Origin: Collinsella sp.
Lineage (GTDB): Bacteria > Actinomycetota > Coriobacteriia > Coriobacteriales > Coriobacteriaceae
Reading direction: 5' to 3'
Length of the DNA stretch: 64,000 nucleotides
NCBI GenBank assembly: GCA_031296755.1
Contig: JAUMMZ010000045.1
Span: 95,636 to 159,635, forward strand
Positions 1-7,494 of the stretch are shown piece after piece. The position numbers and the translations under genes are program-made. Within the stretch, counting starts at the first letter, position 1. The number at the start of each line of letters is the position of its first letter. The notes below the pieces were generated by a model. It searched no databases. It saw nothing but the letters and a program-made list of their open reading frames with translations, and was not told where the DNA came from.

Positions 1-534
1 CGCAGAGCGCGTCAGGCCCGATCCGTTCGCGTAGGACGCGGCAGACGCGTAAGGCGGAGTATAACCGGCGTTGTAGTACGAAGCCTGGGCGGCCTCGGCA
101 GCCTCCGCCTCGGCGGCAGCCTCGAGCGCTTCGCACTTGGCATCCTCAAGCGCAGCGCGCAGCTCATCGAGCTCGGTCGACTTGGCGTCGACCTCCCCCA
201 TCGTCAACAGGCTACCCGCACCGTCGATGCAACCCTGCAGCACAGCGCGCTCGTCATCGGTGGCATAGTCGCCATACATATTCATGATGATCTGAGCGCG
301 CATCTCCAGGGAATCGCGCTTGGCCTCCATCGAGGCGTTCCACTCCTGCATGGAACCATAACCATCGCCACGATAGTCAACGGGCTGCACCAGCGTCGTC
401 TCGGACGGAGTAGATCCAACCGTATCGGACAGTGTTGCGGCGTGGGCATCAGTTGCACCGGCGCCCGCCAAAAGTGCCACGGTCAGAGCGGCGGAAAGGG
501 CGGCGGTTTTCGGTTTTCGTGAATCAATCCTCAT
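1..534 (-). CDS. Secreted protein with signal peptide, C-terminus beyond window
   Basis: The frame is open from an ATG at 534, preceded by a good ribosome-binding site (GGAGGT about 9 nt upstream), to the window edge, so only the first 178 residues are visible. The N-terminus is a Sec signal peptide: a basic start (MRIDSRKPK), an Ala/Leu hydrophobic core and a likely cleavage after the AHA near residue 32. The mature part is acidic and Ala/Glu-rich around residues 120-150 (helical, possibly coiled coil), followed by a Tyr/Ala/Gly/Ser-rich linker. Such linkers often precede a cell-wall hydrolase domain, but none is visible here, so function is not assigned. It reads away from metY, separated by a hairpin terminator. 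Confidence 0.75.
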   Translation of the reverse strand, partial: MRIDSRKPKTAALSAALTVALLAGAGATDAHAATLSDTVGSTPSETTLVQPVDYRGDGYGSMQEWNASMEAKRDSLEMRAQIIMNMYGDYATDDERAVLQGCIDGAGSLLTMGEVDAKSTELDELRAALEDAKCEALEAAAEAEAAEAAQASYYNAGYTPPYASAASYANGSGLTRSA

Positions 535-846
535 GTAGCTGGAAACCTCCGTAGTGCGTTTTTGCTGCGTTTGAGCTGCGTGTGATTCGATCGCGCTGCA
601 TAGTACCCCGAGCAAATCGCGACCTGCGGTTTTACTTAAAAGGCGCACGTCAATTGCGTAAAACTCACATCCTCTCAACAGGAGTTTTCCACAACTCGAA
701 TGCATAAAGCGTGTCAAAAACCCTGTTTTTGCACCCTCTCTATGCAAATAAGGCGCCTGTGCAACCATTGTTCGCACAGGCGCCTTGAGCAGGCATTTTA
801 TGCAGTTATACCTATCGAGTCGCAAGGGGTCCTTGCACAAGTCGCC
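535..846. other. Intergenic region between metY and the secreted-protein gene
   Basis: This 312-bp gap holds the metY terminator (750-786) and the roughly 200-nt untranslated leader of the secreted protein. TTGACG- and TTGACA-like hexamers occur on the minus strand (around 650 and 715), but neither has a convincing -10 at proper spacing. No coding region or recognisable riboswitch was found. Confidence 0.5.
750..786 (-). terminator. Terminator of metY
   Basis: A 13-bp perfect inverted repeat (AAGGCGCCTGTGC and its complement) encloses an 11-nt loop. On the minus strand it is followed by a short T-rich stretch, as expected of an intrinsic terminator 60 nt after the metY stop. Confidence 0.8.
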
Positions 847-2157
847 TTACTCGTCCAGCGCGGCGAAGGCCTGCTTCAGATCCCAAATGATATCCTCGGC
901 GTTCTCGGTACCGATGGAAAGACGGATCGTGGAGGGCGTGATGTTCTGCTCGGCGAGCTCCTCGGCAGAGAGCTGGGAGTGCGTGGTGGTAGCCGGGTGC
1001 ACGACGAGCGACTTGACGTCGGCCACGTTGGCGAGCAGCGAGAACACCTGCAGATGATCGATGAACTTCCAAGCTGCCTCCTGGCCACCCTTAATCTCAA
1101 AGGTAAAGATCGAGGCACCGCCACGGGGGAAGTACTTCTGATAGAGCTCGTGATCGGGGTGCTCAGGCAGGCTCGGGTGGTTCACCTTGGCGACGTGGCT
1201 GTCACCAGCCAGGAACTCAACGACCTTCTTGGTGTTCTCGACATGACGGTCAACGCGCAGCGACAGAGTCTCGGTGCCCTGGAGCAGGACCCAGGCGTTG
1301 AACGGACTGATGCAAGCGCCCTCGTCACGCAGCAGGATAGCGCGGACATAGGTTGCAAAGGCGGCGGGACCGGCAGCCTCGGCAAACGAGACACCGTGGT
1401 AGGAGGGGTTGGGCTCAGCAATCTGGGCGTACTTTCCGCTCGCCTTCCAATCGAAGTTACCGCCGTCGACGATCACACCGCCCAGCGAGGTGCCGTGGCC
1501 GCCGATGAACTTGGTTGCGGAGTGGACGACGATATTGGCACCATGCTCCAGCGGACGGAGCAGATACGGGGTGCCGAAGGTGTTGTCGACGACAACCGGC
1601 AGACCGTGCTTCTTGGCGATCTCGGAGATGGCGTCGATGTTGGGGATGTCGGAGTTGGGGTTGCCGAGCGTCTCGAGATAGATGACCGTGGTGTTGTCCT
1701 TGATGGCACCCTCGACCTCTTCAAGGTTATGGGCATCGACAAACGTGGTCTCGACGCCAAACTGGGAGAGCGTATGCTCCAGCAGGTTGTAGGAGCCACC
1801 GTAGATGGTCTTCTGAGCCACCACGTGGTCACCGGCCTGGGCAAGAGCCTGCAGGGTATAGGTGATGGCAGCAGCACCGGAGGCGACGGCAAGACCTGCC
1901 ACGCCACCCTCGAGGGCGGCGATACGGTCCTCGAAGACGCCCTGGGTGGAGTTGGTCAGACGGCCGTAGATGTTACCGGCGTCGGCAAGACCAAAGCGGT
2001 CGGCGGCGTGCTGGGAGTTGCGGAACACATAGCTCGTGGTCTGGTAGATAGGCACGGCGCGGGAGTCGGATGCAGGATCGGCGCTCTCCTGGCCAACGTG
2101 CAGCTGCAGGGTATCGAAACCAAAGGTGTGCTCGGGGTTGTTGATAAACTGGCTCAT
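847..2157 (-). CDS. metY: O-acetylhomoserine sulfhydrylase (PLP-dependent)
   Basis: The 436-residue protein belongs to the Cys/Met metabolism PLP family and most resembles O-acetyl-L-homoserine sulfhydrylases, which make homocysteine from O-acetylhomoserine and sulfide. The cofactor lysine is Lys216 in SATKFIGGHG; the Asp-Asn-Thr-Phe-Gly-Thr-Pro motif at 191-197 supplies the PLP-ring Asp, and YGRLTNST (64-71) is the substrate/phosphate loop. Length about 430 fits MetY rather than the shorter MetB/MetC (about 390). The start has AAGGAG 7 nt upstream. It is monocistronic, with a -35/-10 promoter at 2341-2369, a leader of about 175 nt containing a Cys-rich mini-ORF, and a divergent LysR regulator. 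Cystathionine gamma-synthase activity cannot be excluded from sequence alone. Confidence 0.93.
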   Translation of the reverse strand: MSQFINNPEHTFGFDTLQLHVGQESADPASDSRAVPIYQTTSYVFRNSQHAADRFGLADAGNIYGRLTNSTQGVFEDRIAALEGGVAGLAVASGAAAITYTLQALAQAGDHVVAQKTIYGGSYNLLEHTLSQFGVETTFVDAHNLEEVEGAIKDNTTVIYLETLGNPNSDIPNIDAISEIAKKHGLPVVVDNTFGTPYLLRPLEHGANIVVHSATKFIGGHGTSLGGVIVDGGNFDWKASGKYAQIAEPNPSYHGVSFAEAAGPAAFATYVRAILLRDEGACISPFNAWVLLQGTETLSLRVDRHVENTKKVVEFLAGDSHVAKVNHPSLPEHPDHELYQKYFPRGGASIFTFEIKGGQEAAWKFIDHLQVFSLLANVADVKSLVVHPATTTHSQLSAEELAEQNITPSTIRLSIGTENAEDIIWDLKQAFAALDE

Positions 2158-2211
2158 GATGATCTCCTTGATCGAACAAAAGTAATAAGAGTAAGAGAAG
2201 TGAGTCGCTGT

Positions 2212-2243
2212 CTCCTGATCACGCCGACGGGCGCAAACAGGAG
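2212..2243 (-). promoter_or_regulatory. Leader hairpin overlapping the uORF end
   Basis: In the RNA sense, CUCCUG (2243-2238) pairs with CAGGAG (2217-2212) and an inner GCGCC/GGCGU stem closes a CGUC loop. The 5' arm contains the uORF's second Cys codon and the uORF stop lies inside the hairpin. The same CUCCU could pair instead with the AAGGAG ribosome-binding site of metY at 2169-2164, giving two mutually exclusive structures. Confidence 0.5.
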
Positions 2244-2272
2244 CCCGGCATTCGTCTTGGTAAGCAATTCAT
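2219..2272 (-). CDS. Putative Cys-containing leader peptide (uORF) of metY
   Basis: A 17-codon ORF (MNCLPRRMPGSCLRPSA) starts with ATG at 2272 behind an excellent AAAGGAGG at 7-nt spacing. It ends 62 nt before the metY start. Two of 17 residues are Cys and two are Met, and the second Cys codon falls in the 5' arm of a hairpin. Cys-containing leader peptides are known upstream of sulfur-assimilation genes in mycobacteria, where they act as cysteine-responsive attenuators. That role here is inferred; no homologue of this peptide was checked. Confidence 0.55.
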   Translation of the reverse strand: MNCLPRRMPGSCLRPSA

Positions 2273-2340
2273 ATGCGGGCCTCCTTTCGCATCCCGGTTC
2301 CGTAGTTGGCTTAATTACCTACCGTCTTTGTGTGTTTTGA

Positions 2341-2369
2341 ATAGTACGAGCATTGTTTTCCTCGGTCAA
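2341..2369 (-). promoter_or_regulatory. Promoter of metY
   Basis: On the minus strand there is TTGACC (2369-2364), a 17-nt spacer and TACTAT (2346-2341), a near-consensus housekeeping promoter. Transcription would start near 2334, giving a leader of about 175 nt. Confidence 0.7.
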
Positions 2370-2388
2370 TCACTTTAAAGCGCTAACC

Positions 2389-2411
2389 TGTTATCGGTTT
2401 TATAGATAACA
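2389..2411. promoter_or_regulatory. LysR-type operator between metY and the LysR gene
   Basis: TGTTATC and GATAACA form a perfect 7-bp inverted repeat with a 9-nt spacer and contain the T-N11-A signature of LysR-type sites. The centre lies about 66 bp upstream of the predicted metY start and 31 bp before the LysR ATG, the geometry of a classical LysR recognition site acting on the divergent gene and on its own. Confidence 0.6.
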
Positions 2412-2430
2412 CTCGAAAGGACGGGCGCCG

Positions 2431-3369
2431 ATGACCCTCCAACAGCTTCGCTTTTTGATCGCCGTGGCAGAGTCCGGTTCGATCAACGCCGCAGCCCAGC
2501 GCCTCTATACGGCACAGTCCAATATCTCCAATGCCGTCAAAAGCCTGGAGCAGGAACTTCATATCGAAATCTTTACGCGCTCCAGCCGCGGTGTTGCACT
2601 CACCAACGACGGCACCGAGCTTTTGGGTTATGCACACCAGGTCGTAGAGCAGGCCGACATGCTCGAGGCCCGCTACGAGGACGGCGGTACCCCGCAAGCC
2701 CGCCTCGCCATTTCCGCCCAACACTACGCCTTTTCGGTCGAGGCCTTTGTCAACGTAGTCGAGCGCTGCCGCGACAGCAAGTTCGAGTTCATCATGCGCG
2801 AGACCACCACAGCGCAGATTATCGACGACGTGCGCGCGTTTCGCAGCGATATCGGCATCCTCTATCTGGATGACTTTAATACCCGTGTCTTGCAGAAGGC
2901 CTTTACCGATGCCCGAGCGAGCTTTCATCCCCTCTTTGATGCAAAAGTCCACGTGTTCGTCAGCGAACGCCACCCGCTCGCACGCCGTTCGCAGCTGTCC
3001 CTTGCCGACCTCACGCCCTATACGCGCTACAGCTTTGAGCAAGGCACCTCGAACTCCTTCTATTACGCCGAGGAACCGTTTAGCTATATTCCCTGCAACC
3101 GCAATATCCGCGTATCCGACCGCGGGACGCTCACCAACCTGCTTATCACCTCGAACGGCTATGCGCTGTCGACCGGCGTACTCTCCAGCGAAATGCAGTG
3201 GGGCATGGCCTCGATCCCCCTGGCAGACGCCCCGACGATGCATGTGGGCTACATCATGCATGACGACCGCAAGCCCTCTCCCCTCTTGCAGCAATACCTC
3301 GACGAGCTCAACCGCATCATCCATGCCAACCAACTGTCGGAAGACGGGGTAGAAATCGTAGATTGCTAG
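2431..3369 (+). CDS. LysR-family transcriptional regulator
   Basis: This 312-residue protein has the LysR N-terminal winged helix-turn-helix (residues 1-60; MTLQQLRFLIAVAESGSINA, with AAQRLYTAQSNISNAVKSLE as the recognition region) and a C-terminal periplasmic-binding-like effector domain (about 90-290). It is divergent from metY and a LysR-type palindrome sits between them, so it probably controls metY and itself; the ligand is unknown but a sulfur-metabolism intermediate would be logical. Start context is AAAGGAC then ATG. It is followed 63 nt later by rnhA. Confidence 0.9.
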   Translation: MTLQQLRFLIAVAESGSINAAAQRLYTAQSNISNAVKSLEQELHIEIFTRSSRGVALTNDGTELLGYAHQVVEQADMLEARYEDGGTPQARLAISAQHYAFSVEAFVNVVERCRDSKFEFIMRETTTAQIIDDVRAFRSDIGILYLDDFNTRVLQKAFTDARASFHPLFDAKVHVFVSERHPLARRSQLSLADLTPYTRYSFEQGTSNSFYYAEEPFSYIPCNRNIRVSDRGTLTNLLITSNGYALSTGVLSSEMQWGMASIPLADAPTMHVGYIMHDDRKPSPLLQQYLDELNRIIHANQLSEDGVEIVDC

Positions 3370-3432
3370 CCCCCGGCGGGCATGGCGCTACAATGGTCAC
3401 TCACGCGAAACGTACCCAACGAAAGGAACCAT

Positions 3433-3918
3433 GTGAAGGTCATCATCTATACCGACGGCTCGGCCCGATCAAATCCGGGACGCGGCGGCTACGGCGCCGT
3501 GCTCAAATACACCAACCCCGCCGGCAAGACCTTCACCTCTGAGCTTTCGCGCGGCTACGCCAAGACCACCAACAACCGCATGGAGCTCATGGCCGTTATC
3601 GTGGCACTCGAGGCGCTCAACCGCCCCTGCGACGTCGAAGTCCATTCCGATTCGCAGTACGTCGTTAACGCCTTCAACAAGCACTGGATTGACGGATGGA
3701 AAAAACGCGGCTGGAAGACCGCCAACAAGCAGCCCGTCAAGAACCGCGATCTGTGGGAGCGCCTACTCACCGCAAAGAGCAAGCACAAGGTTGAGTTCAT
3801 CTGGGTTAAGGGTCACGCCGGCCATGAGCTCAACGAGCGCTGCGACGAGCTCGCCACCACGGCGGCCGACGGCAGCAACCTCGATATCGACACCGGCTTT
3901 AACGAGAGCGACCTGTAA
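3433..3918 (+). CDS. rnhA: Ribonuclease HI
   Basis: RNase HI cleaves the RNA strand of RNA-DNA hybrids (Okazaki primers, R-loops). I place the start at GTG 3433, behind GAAAGGA, which gives MKVIIYTDGSARSNPG at the N-terminus and 161 residues, the usual length. An upstream in-frame start at 3382 would add 17 unconserved residues. The acidic active-site residues are Asp8 (TDGS), Glu51 (NRMELMA), Asp73 (HSDSQYV) and Asp138 (CDEL), and the basic handle region with Lys/Trp (residues 88-97) is present. It lies between the LysR and Gfo/Idh genes on the same strand. Confidence 0.95.
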   Translation: MKVIIYTDGSARSNPGRGGYGAVLKYTNPAGKTFTSELSRGYAKTTNNRMELMAVIVALEALNRPCDVEVHSDSQYVVNAFNKHWIDGWKKRGWKTANKQPVKNRDLWERLLTAKSKHKVEFIWVKGHAGHELNERCDELATTAADGSNLDIDTGFNESDL

Positions 3919-3993
3919 CGGCGTTTTCGTACGCTATTTCCTGCCCCTTCGCGCTACACTCATCCTGTAAACCGAACGGCACGAGGGGGATAC

Positions 3994-5100
3994 ATGCTGC
4001 GTATAGCGACCATCGGCACATCCATGATTACCGACGACTTTATCCAGGTCGTCAACGCCAACGACCAAGCCGCGTTTGTGGGCACGCTCTCGCGCGATGC
4101 CAATCGCGGTGCTGCCTTTACCGCCGAGCGCGGTGGCGAGCGAAACTTTACTTCACTCGATGAGCTCGCGGCAGCCGCCGACGTCGACGCCGTCTATATC
4201 GGCAGCCCCAACGCACTTCACTACGAGCAGGCCCTTGCCTGCATCGCCGGTGGCAAGCACGTCATCGTCGAGAAGCCCTTCTGCGCCACCGAGGCGCAAG
4301 CGCTGGAAGTCTTCCGCGCTGCCGAGGCAGCAGGTGTCGTGGCCCTCGAGGCCATGCGTCCCCTCCACGATCCCGCCTTCCACGCCATCGAGGACGCCCT
4401 GGGTGAGATCGCCCCCATCCGCCGCGCCTCATTGCGCTTTGGAAAATATTCCTCGCGCTACAACGAGATTCTCGCGGGACGCGCCACCAATATCTTCGAC
4501 TGCAATATGGCCTCGGGTTCCCTCATGGATATTGGCGTCTACACCGTCGAGCCCATGGTCGAGATTTTCGGCATGCCCTCCGGCCTTACGAGCATGACCA
4601 CCCTGCTCGATCCCACCACGCGACAGCTCACGCACGGCCCCATCGACGGCTGCGGTTCCATCCTCGCCAGCTACGGCGGTGGCCGTATCTCCGTCGAGCT
4701 CGCGCACTCCAAAATTACGAATGACCTGCTGCCCTCGCAGATCGAAGGCGAGCGTGGCACTATCCAGATCGACCATCTGTCCACGCCCCGCAACGTCCGC
4801 ATCGACTATCGCGGCGACGTCGTACGCGGCTCGGCGACCGAGGCACCGCGCGAACAGGACGAGAACGGCCGCGTGCTCGACCTGCCCAAATCGAGCAACA
4901 CTATGGAATACGAACTCACAGACTTTATCACCGCCATCGGCGGCATCGATAACGTTAAGGAAGAGATTTGGGAGACCCCGGCGGGACGCCACGAGCTTGG
5001 CCACTACCGCGATGTCACGCTCGTCTCACTGCGCATCATGGATGCCGTGCGCCAGCAGGCCGGCATTACTTTCCCGGCCGACGCAGGCAAGCAGGCATAG
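3994..5100 (+). CDS. Gfo/Idh/MocA-family NAD(P)-dependent oxidoreductase
   Basis: The 368-residue protein has an N-terminal Rossmann fold (residues 1-120; MLRIATIGTSMITDDF with a slightly degenerate nucleotide-binding loop, then IGSPNALHYEQ) and the family EKP motif (VIVEKPFC, near residue 94), which supplies the catalytic lysine. The C-terminal half is the alpha/beta dimer domain. The substrate, a sugar, inositol or related dehydrogenation, is not deducible. The ATG start has AGGGGG upstream. The acylphosphatase-like gene begins 2 nt after the stop, so the two are probably co-transcribed. Confidence 0.88.
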   Translation: MLRIATIGTSMITDDFIQVVNANDQAAFVGTLSRDANRGAAFTAERGGERNFTSLDELAAAADVDAVYIGSPNALHYEQALACIAGGKHVIVEKPFCATEAQALEVFRAAEAAGVVALEAMRPLHDPAFHAIEDALGEIAPIRRASLRFGKYSSRYNEILAGRATNIFDCNMASGSLMDIGVYTVEPMVEIFGMPSGLTSMTTLLDPTTRQLTHGPIDGCGSILASYGGGRISVELAHSKITNDLLPSQIEGERGTIQIDHLSTPRNVRIDYRGDVVRGSATEAPREQDENGRVLDLPKSSNTMEYELTDFITAIGGIDNVKEEIWETPAGRHELGHYRDVTLVSLRIMDAVRQQAGITFPADAGKQA

Positions 5101-5102
5101 CG

Positions 5103-5513
5103 ATGGGCCTCTTCGATACGTTCTTCTCCAGCGTCACCGGCGGCAGTCGAGAGCCTCAAAAACCATCAAACGTCGAGCTCGAGCTGCGCCGCAGGCTTAC
5201 CGTACTCGCAAGCGACGAGGCCACTCAAGACACTCCCCTGCGCTATTTCCTGCACTGGACGGGGCAAGTCCAAGGCGTTGGTTTTCGCTTTACCAACACC
5301 AACCTCGCGCAGGCACGCTCCCTCACCGGCTGGGTGCGTAACATGGAAGACGGCTCAGTCGAGATGGAGATACAGGGAGCTCCGGCAAACATCCTATCTC
5401 ATCTCGAGGCACTTCATGCCTCCTACGAGCGCATGGGAACGCGTTTTCGCCTCGTAGATGCCCAGGCCCGAGCCCCACTTGCCAATGAAGACGGTTTCAG
5501 TCCTCATTATTAG
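5103..5513 (+). CDS. Acylphosphatase-like protein with N-terminal extension
   Basis: Residues 46-130 form an acylphosphatase domain: the GQVQGVGFRF signature contains the phosphate-binding Arg62 and WVRNMEDGSVE contains the catalytic Asn80. Acylphosphatases hydrolyse carboxyl-phosphate bonds, for example of acetyl or carbamoyl phosphate. At 136 residues the protein is about 45 longer than the usual 90, with an uncharacterised acidic N-terminal segment (MGLFDTFFSSVTGG...). The start at 5103 is chosen because it follows the Gfo/Idh stop by 2 nt; an upstream frame start would lie deep in that gene. Confidence 0.85.
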   Translation: MGLFDTFFSSVTGGSREPQKPSNVELELRRRLTVLASDEATQDTPLRYFLHWTGQVQGVGFRFTNTNLAQARSLTGWVRNMEDGSVEMEIQGAPANILSHLEALHASYERMGTRFRLVDAQARAPLANEDGFSPHY

Positions 5514-5574
5514 TATTGTGTGCTAAATACGGTATCATTTACCTACGACCGTTGATAGAAAAGAGGCGAGGCGC

Positions 5575-5955
5575 ATGGCGGTGCAAAGAAGGAATACCAA
5601 GCAGCGAAAGCTGGTTCTTGACGCCGTGCGCCAAAGCTATAACCATCCCACCGCCGACGAGATCTACAACGCCGTGCGCGAACAGGATGACAAGATCAGC
5701 CGCGGCACGGTCTACCGCAACCTCAATCTCTTGGCAGATGCCGGAGAAATCCTCTCGATCAAGACGCCGGGCGGGAGTCGCTTCGATCGCACCATCGAGC
5801 CGCATGCGCATATCATCTGCACCTCGTGCAGCCGCGTCATCGACGTACCGCTCCCCTTCGATGCCCAGCTCGACGCCAAAGCGTCCGAGCAAATCGGCTG
5901 GCACGTCACGTCGCACTACACCATCTTCGAGGGTCTCTGCCCCGACTGCCGGTAG
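5575..5955 (+). CDS. Fur-family metal-dependent regulator
   Basis: The protein is 126 residues, slightly short for Fur/PerR/Zur. It has the N-terminal winged helix (residues 5-65; TVYRNLNLLADAGEI is the recognition region), a His-rich metal site (PHAHIIC, residues 76-82) and two CxxC pairs, CTSC (82-85) and CPDC (122-125), that form the structural zinc site. Which metal or peroxide it senses cannot be read from the sequence; the paired CxxC is typical of PerR and Zur. It has its own 61-nt upstream gap. The gene ends inside a palindrome shared with the convergent HAD gene. Confidence 0.92.
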   Translation: MAVQRRNTKQRKLVLDAVRQSYNHPTADEIYNAVREQDDKISRGTVYRNLNLLADAGEILSIKTPGGSRFDRTIEPHAHIICTSCSRVIDVPLPFDAQLDAKASEQIGWHVTSHYTIFEGLCPDCR

Positions 5956-6036
5956 ATGTTTGGGACATGCCCGCAAATCTACTTGCCCATCCGCTACAGC
6001 AAGCAGCACATTTCTAGGCATGTCCCGAAAACCTAC
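5952..6036. repeat. Nested palindrome E7 spanning both convergent stops
   Basis: The outer arms (5952-5971 and 6017-6036, 17 of 20 paired) enclose CTTGC/GCAAG and include the stop codons of the Fur and HAD genes. It can serve as a bidirectional terminator. On the minus strand its internal loops (CCTAGAAATG and TGCGGGCATG) resemble those of palindromes E1, E2, E3 and E6. Confidence 0.6.
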
Positions 6037-6830
6037 TCGGCGAGCAGGCGGCACAGTTCTTCTTCGACCGTGCGCACATAGCGAACGCGGTCGTTGATGC
6101 CACGCATGCTGGGATTGCAGCTCTCCATCAGATAGGGATGGCCCACGACGTTGAGCATGTCGCGATCGTTCTCATTGTCGCCAAACGCCATCATCTCATC
6201 GGGCGAAATCCCCAGGGCACGACCGTAATCGGCAAGCGCGGAGCCCTTGCCCGAACCGAAACCGATAAAGTCCGTCCATTCGGTTCCCGACGTCATCACG
6301 TCGACACGGTCGCTAAAGAGGCGCTCAAAATGCTCCAGCGCCGCTGGCTGATCCACCTCGGGCGTCTGGAAGGCAATCTTAATGACGTCCTCGTCGATGT
6401 CCTCGGGACGGTCGACCACCGCCACATCGCAGTGGACCTCATAGCGCAAATGGTCGACGAACGCATCGTTGCCGCTCATGGCGTAGAGGTGCCCCTCGCA
6501 CGAAAGGGTCACGTCGGCATGGGGATACGCAACCACGGCATTCGCGATATCCATAGCAAGGCCACGCTCCATGGAACGCTTGACAACGGCACGCCCCTCG
6601 CTCATCACCAGGGCTCCGTTTTCGCATACATAGGCGAGCTCATCGGCCACCGGGGCAAACAGATAGCGTAAGCTCGCATATTGACGGCCGCTCGCCGGCA
6701 TAAACACGATACCGCGACGATGCAGCTCATCGATAAGCTCAAAGGCCTCGGAACGCGGCTCGCGCTCCCCCGGGTGCAGCAACGTGCCGTCCAAATCGCA
6801 TGCAATCAACTTGATTCCCTCAAGACCCAT
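6033..6830 (-). CDS. HAD-superfamily Cof-type phosphatase
   Basis: The 265-residue hydrolase has all four HAD motifs: DLDGT (nucleophile Asp12, acid Asp14), PASGRQ (motif II), GSGKGSAL (Lys of motif III) and GDNENDRDM (motif IV), with the C2B cap between motifs II and III as in Cof/YidA sugar phosphatases. The substrate is probably a small phosphorylated metabolite. I use the ATG at 6830; a TTG four codons upstream has a ribosome-binding site only 2 nt away. It converges with the Fur gene. Confidence 0.9.
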   Translation of the reverse strand: MGLEGIKLIACDLDGTLLHPGEREPRSEAFELIDELHRRGIVFMPASGRQYASLRYLFAPVADELAYVCENGALVMSEGRAVVKRSMERGLAMDIANAVVAYPHADVTLSCEGHLYAMSGNDAFVDHLRYEVHCDVAVVDRPEDIDEDVIKIAFQTPEVDQPAALEHFERLFSDRVDVMTSGTEWTDFIGFGSGKGSALADYGRALGISPDEMMAFGDNENDRDMLNVVGHPYLMESCNPSMRGINDRVRYVRTVEEELCRLLAE

Positions 6831-6912
6831 ACGCTTCCCCAAAGCCTCCTATCAACAGCAAGACGGACCTTGATTGGTCGCCCCTCAAAGCCCGTCTTGC
6901 GCATACGCGCGC

Positions 6913-7491
6913 TTAGCCGCGCGTCTTTTTTACGATGGTAAAGTCCGGAGCCATGCTAACGACGACCTCCGCCGCACTCGACGCAAAGCGCCGGTCCGTA
7001 TCGAGTTCACGGGTAACCACCGAGAGCCGAACACCCTCGATACCCCGGAGCATGCGGCCCAAAACAGGCTGCACCGGCGTATACATGCGCACGGTATGCT
7101 CGTCCGAGTCGCCCCGGAAGAGCGGCGCATGCATGTTGCCGATCTCCCAGCACGCATGCGCGAGCGCAATCGGATCCATGCGGTCGACTTCGACCAAATA
7201 AACCTCGGCGCTGCGCAGGCGCACGACAACCGCCACGGGCACCACACCCGAACGGTCAATGGCGAGCACGTCGCCATCGGCAAGACGACCGCCGTCGGCA
7301 GCATCCAGCCGAACATCGACCGTGCGCCCCAGCTCCGTCACGCCCACAAATGCGCATACATCAGCCTGGTCCCAATCGAGCAGCAGATCATCGACCTCAA
7401 AGACACCGCCCAGCTCCCGGCGAAGCAAAAGCTCATAGGACGGGTCGTTGAGATTTCCGAGGCACGCTGTCGAAACCAGATTTGCAGGCAT
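6913..7491 (-). CDS. Orphan UreE-like nickel metallochaperone
   Basis: No urease genes are visible, yet residues 60-165 read like UreE: a beta-rich peptide-binding domain (VDVRLDAADGGRLADGDVLA) and the diagnostic LAHACWEIGNMHAPL, equivalent to UreE LAxACYHLGNRHVPL, which keeps the conserved metal-binding His. The C-terminal His-rich tail of classical UreE is missing. The N-terminal 50 residues are divergent. The ATG lies 3 nt after the SlyD-type FKBP stop, so the pair is translationally coupled. SlyD and UreE both handle nickel, so delivery to another nickel enzyme such as hydrogenase is possible; this is inference. Confidence 0.7.
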   Translation of the reverse strand: MPANLVSTACLGNLNDPSYELLLRRELGGVFEVDDLLLDWDQADVCAFVGVTELGRTVDVRLDAADGGRLADGDVLAIDRSGVVPVAVVVRLRSAEVYLVEVDRMDPIALAHACWEIGNMHAPLFRGDSDEHTVRMYTPVQPVLGRMLRGIEGVRLSVVTRELDTDRRFASSAAEVVVSMAPDFTIVKKTRG

Positions 7492-7494
7492 AGC

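Noticed and set aside
535..660. c-di-AMP riboswitch in the leader of the secreted-protein gene
   Set aside because: Cell-wall hydrolases in actinobacteria often have one, but the conserved core cannot be matched here.
660..720. DnaA-box-like TTTTCCACA and possible origin
   Set aside because: Only one mismatched box, no dnaA/dnaN nearby and no AT-rich unwinding region.
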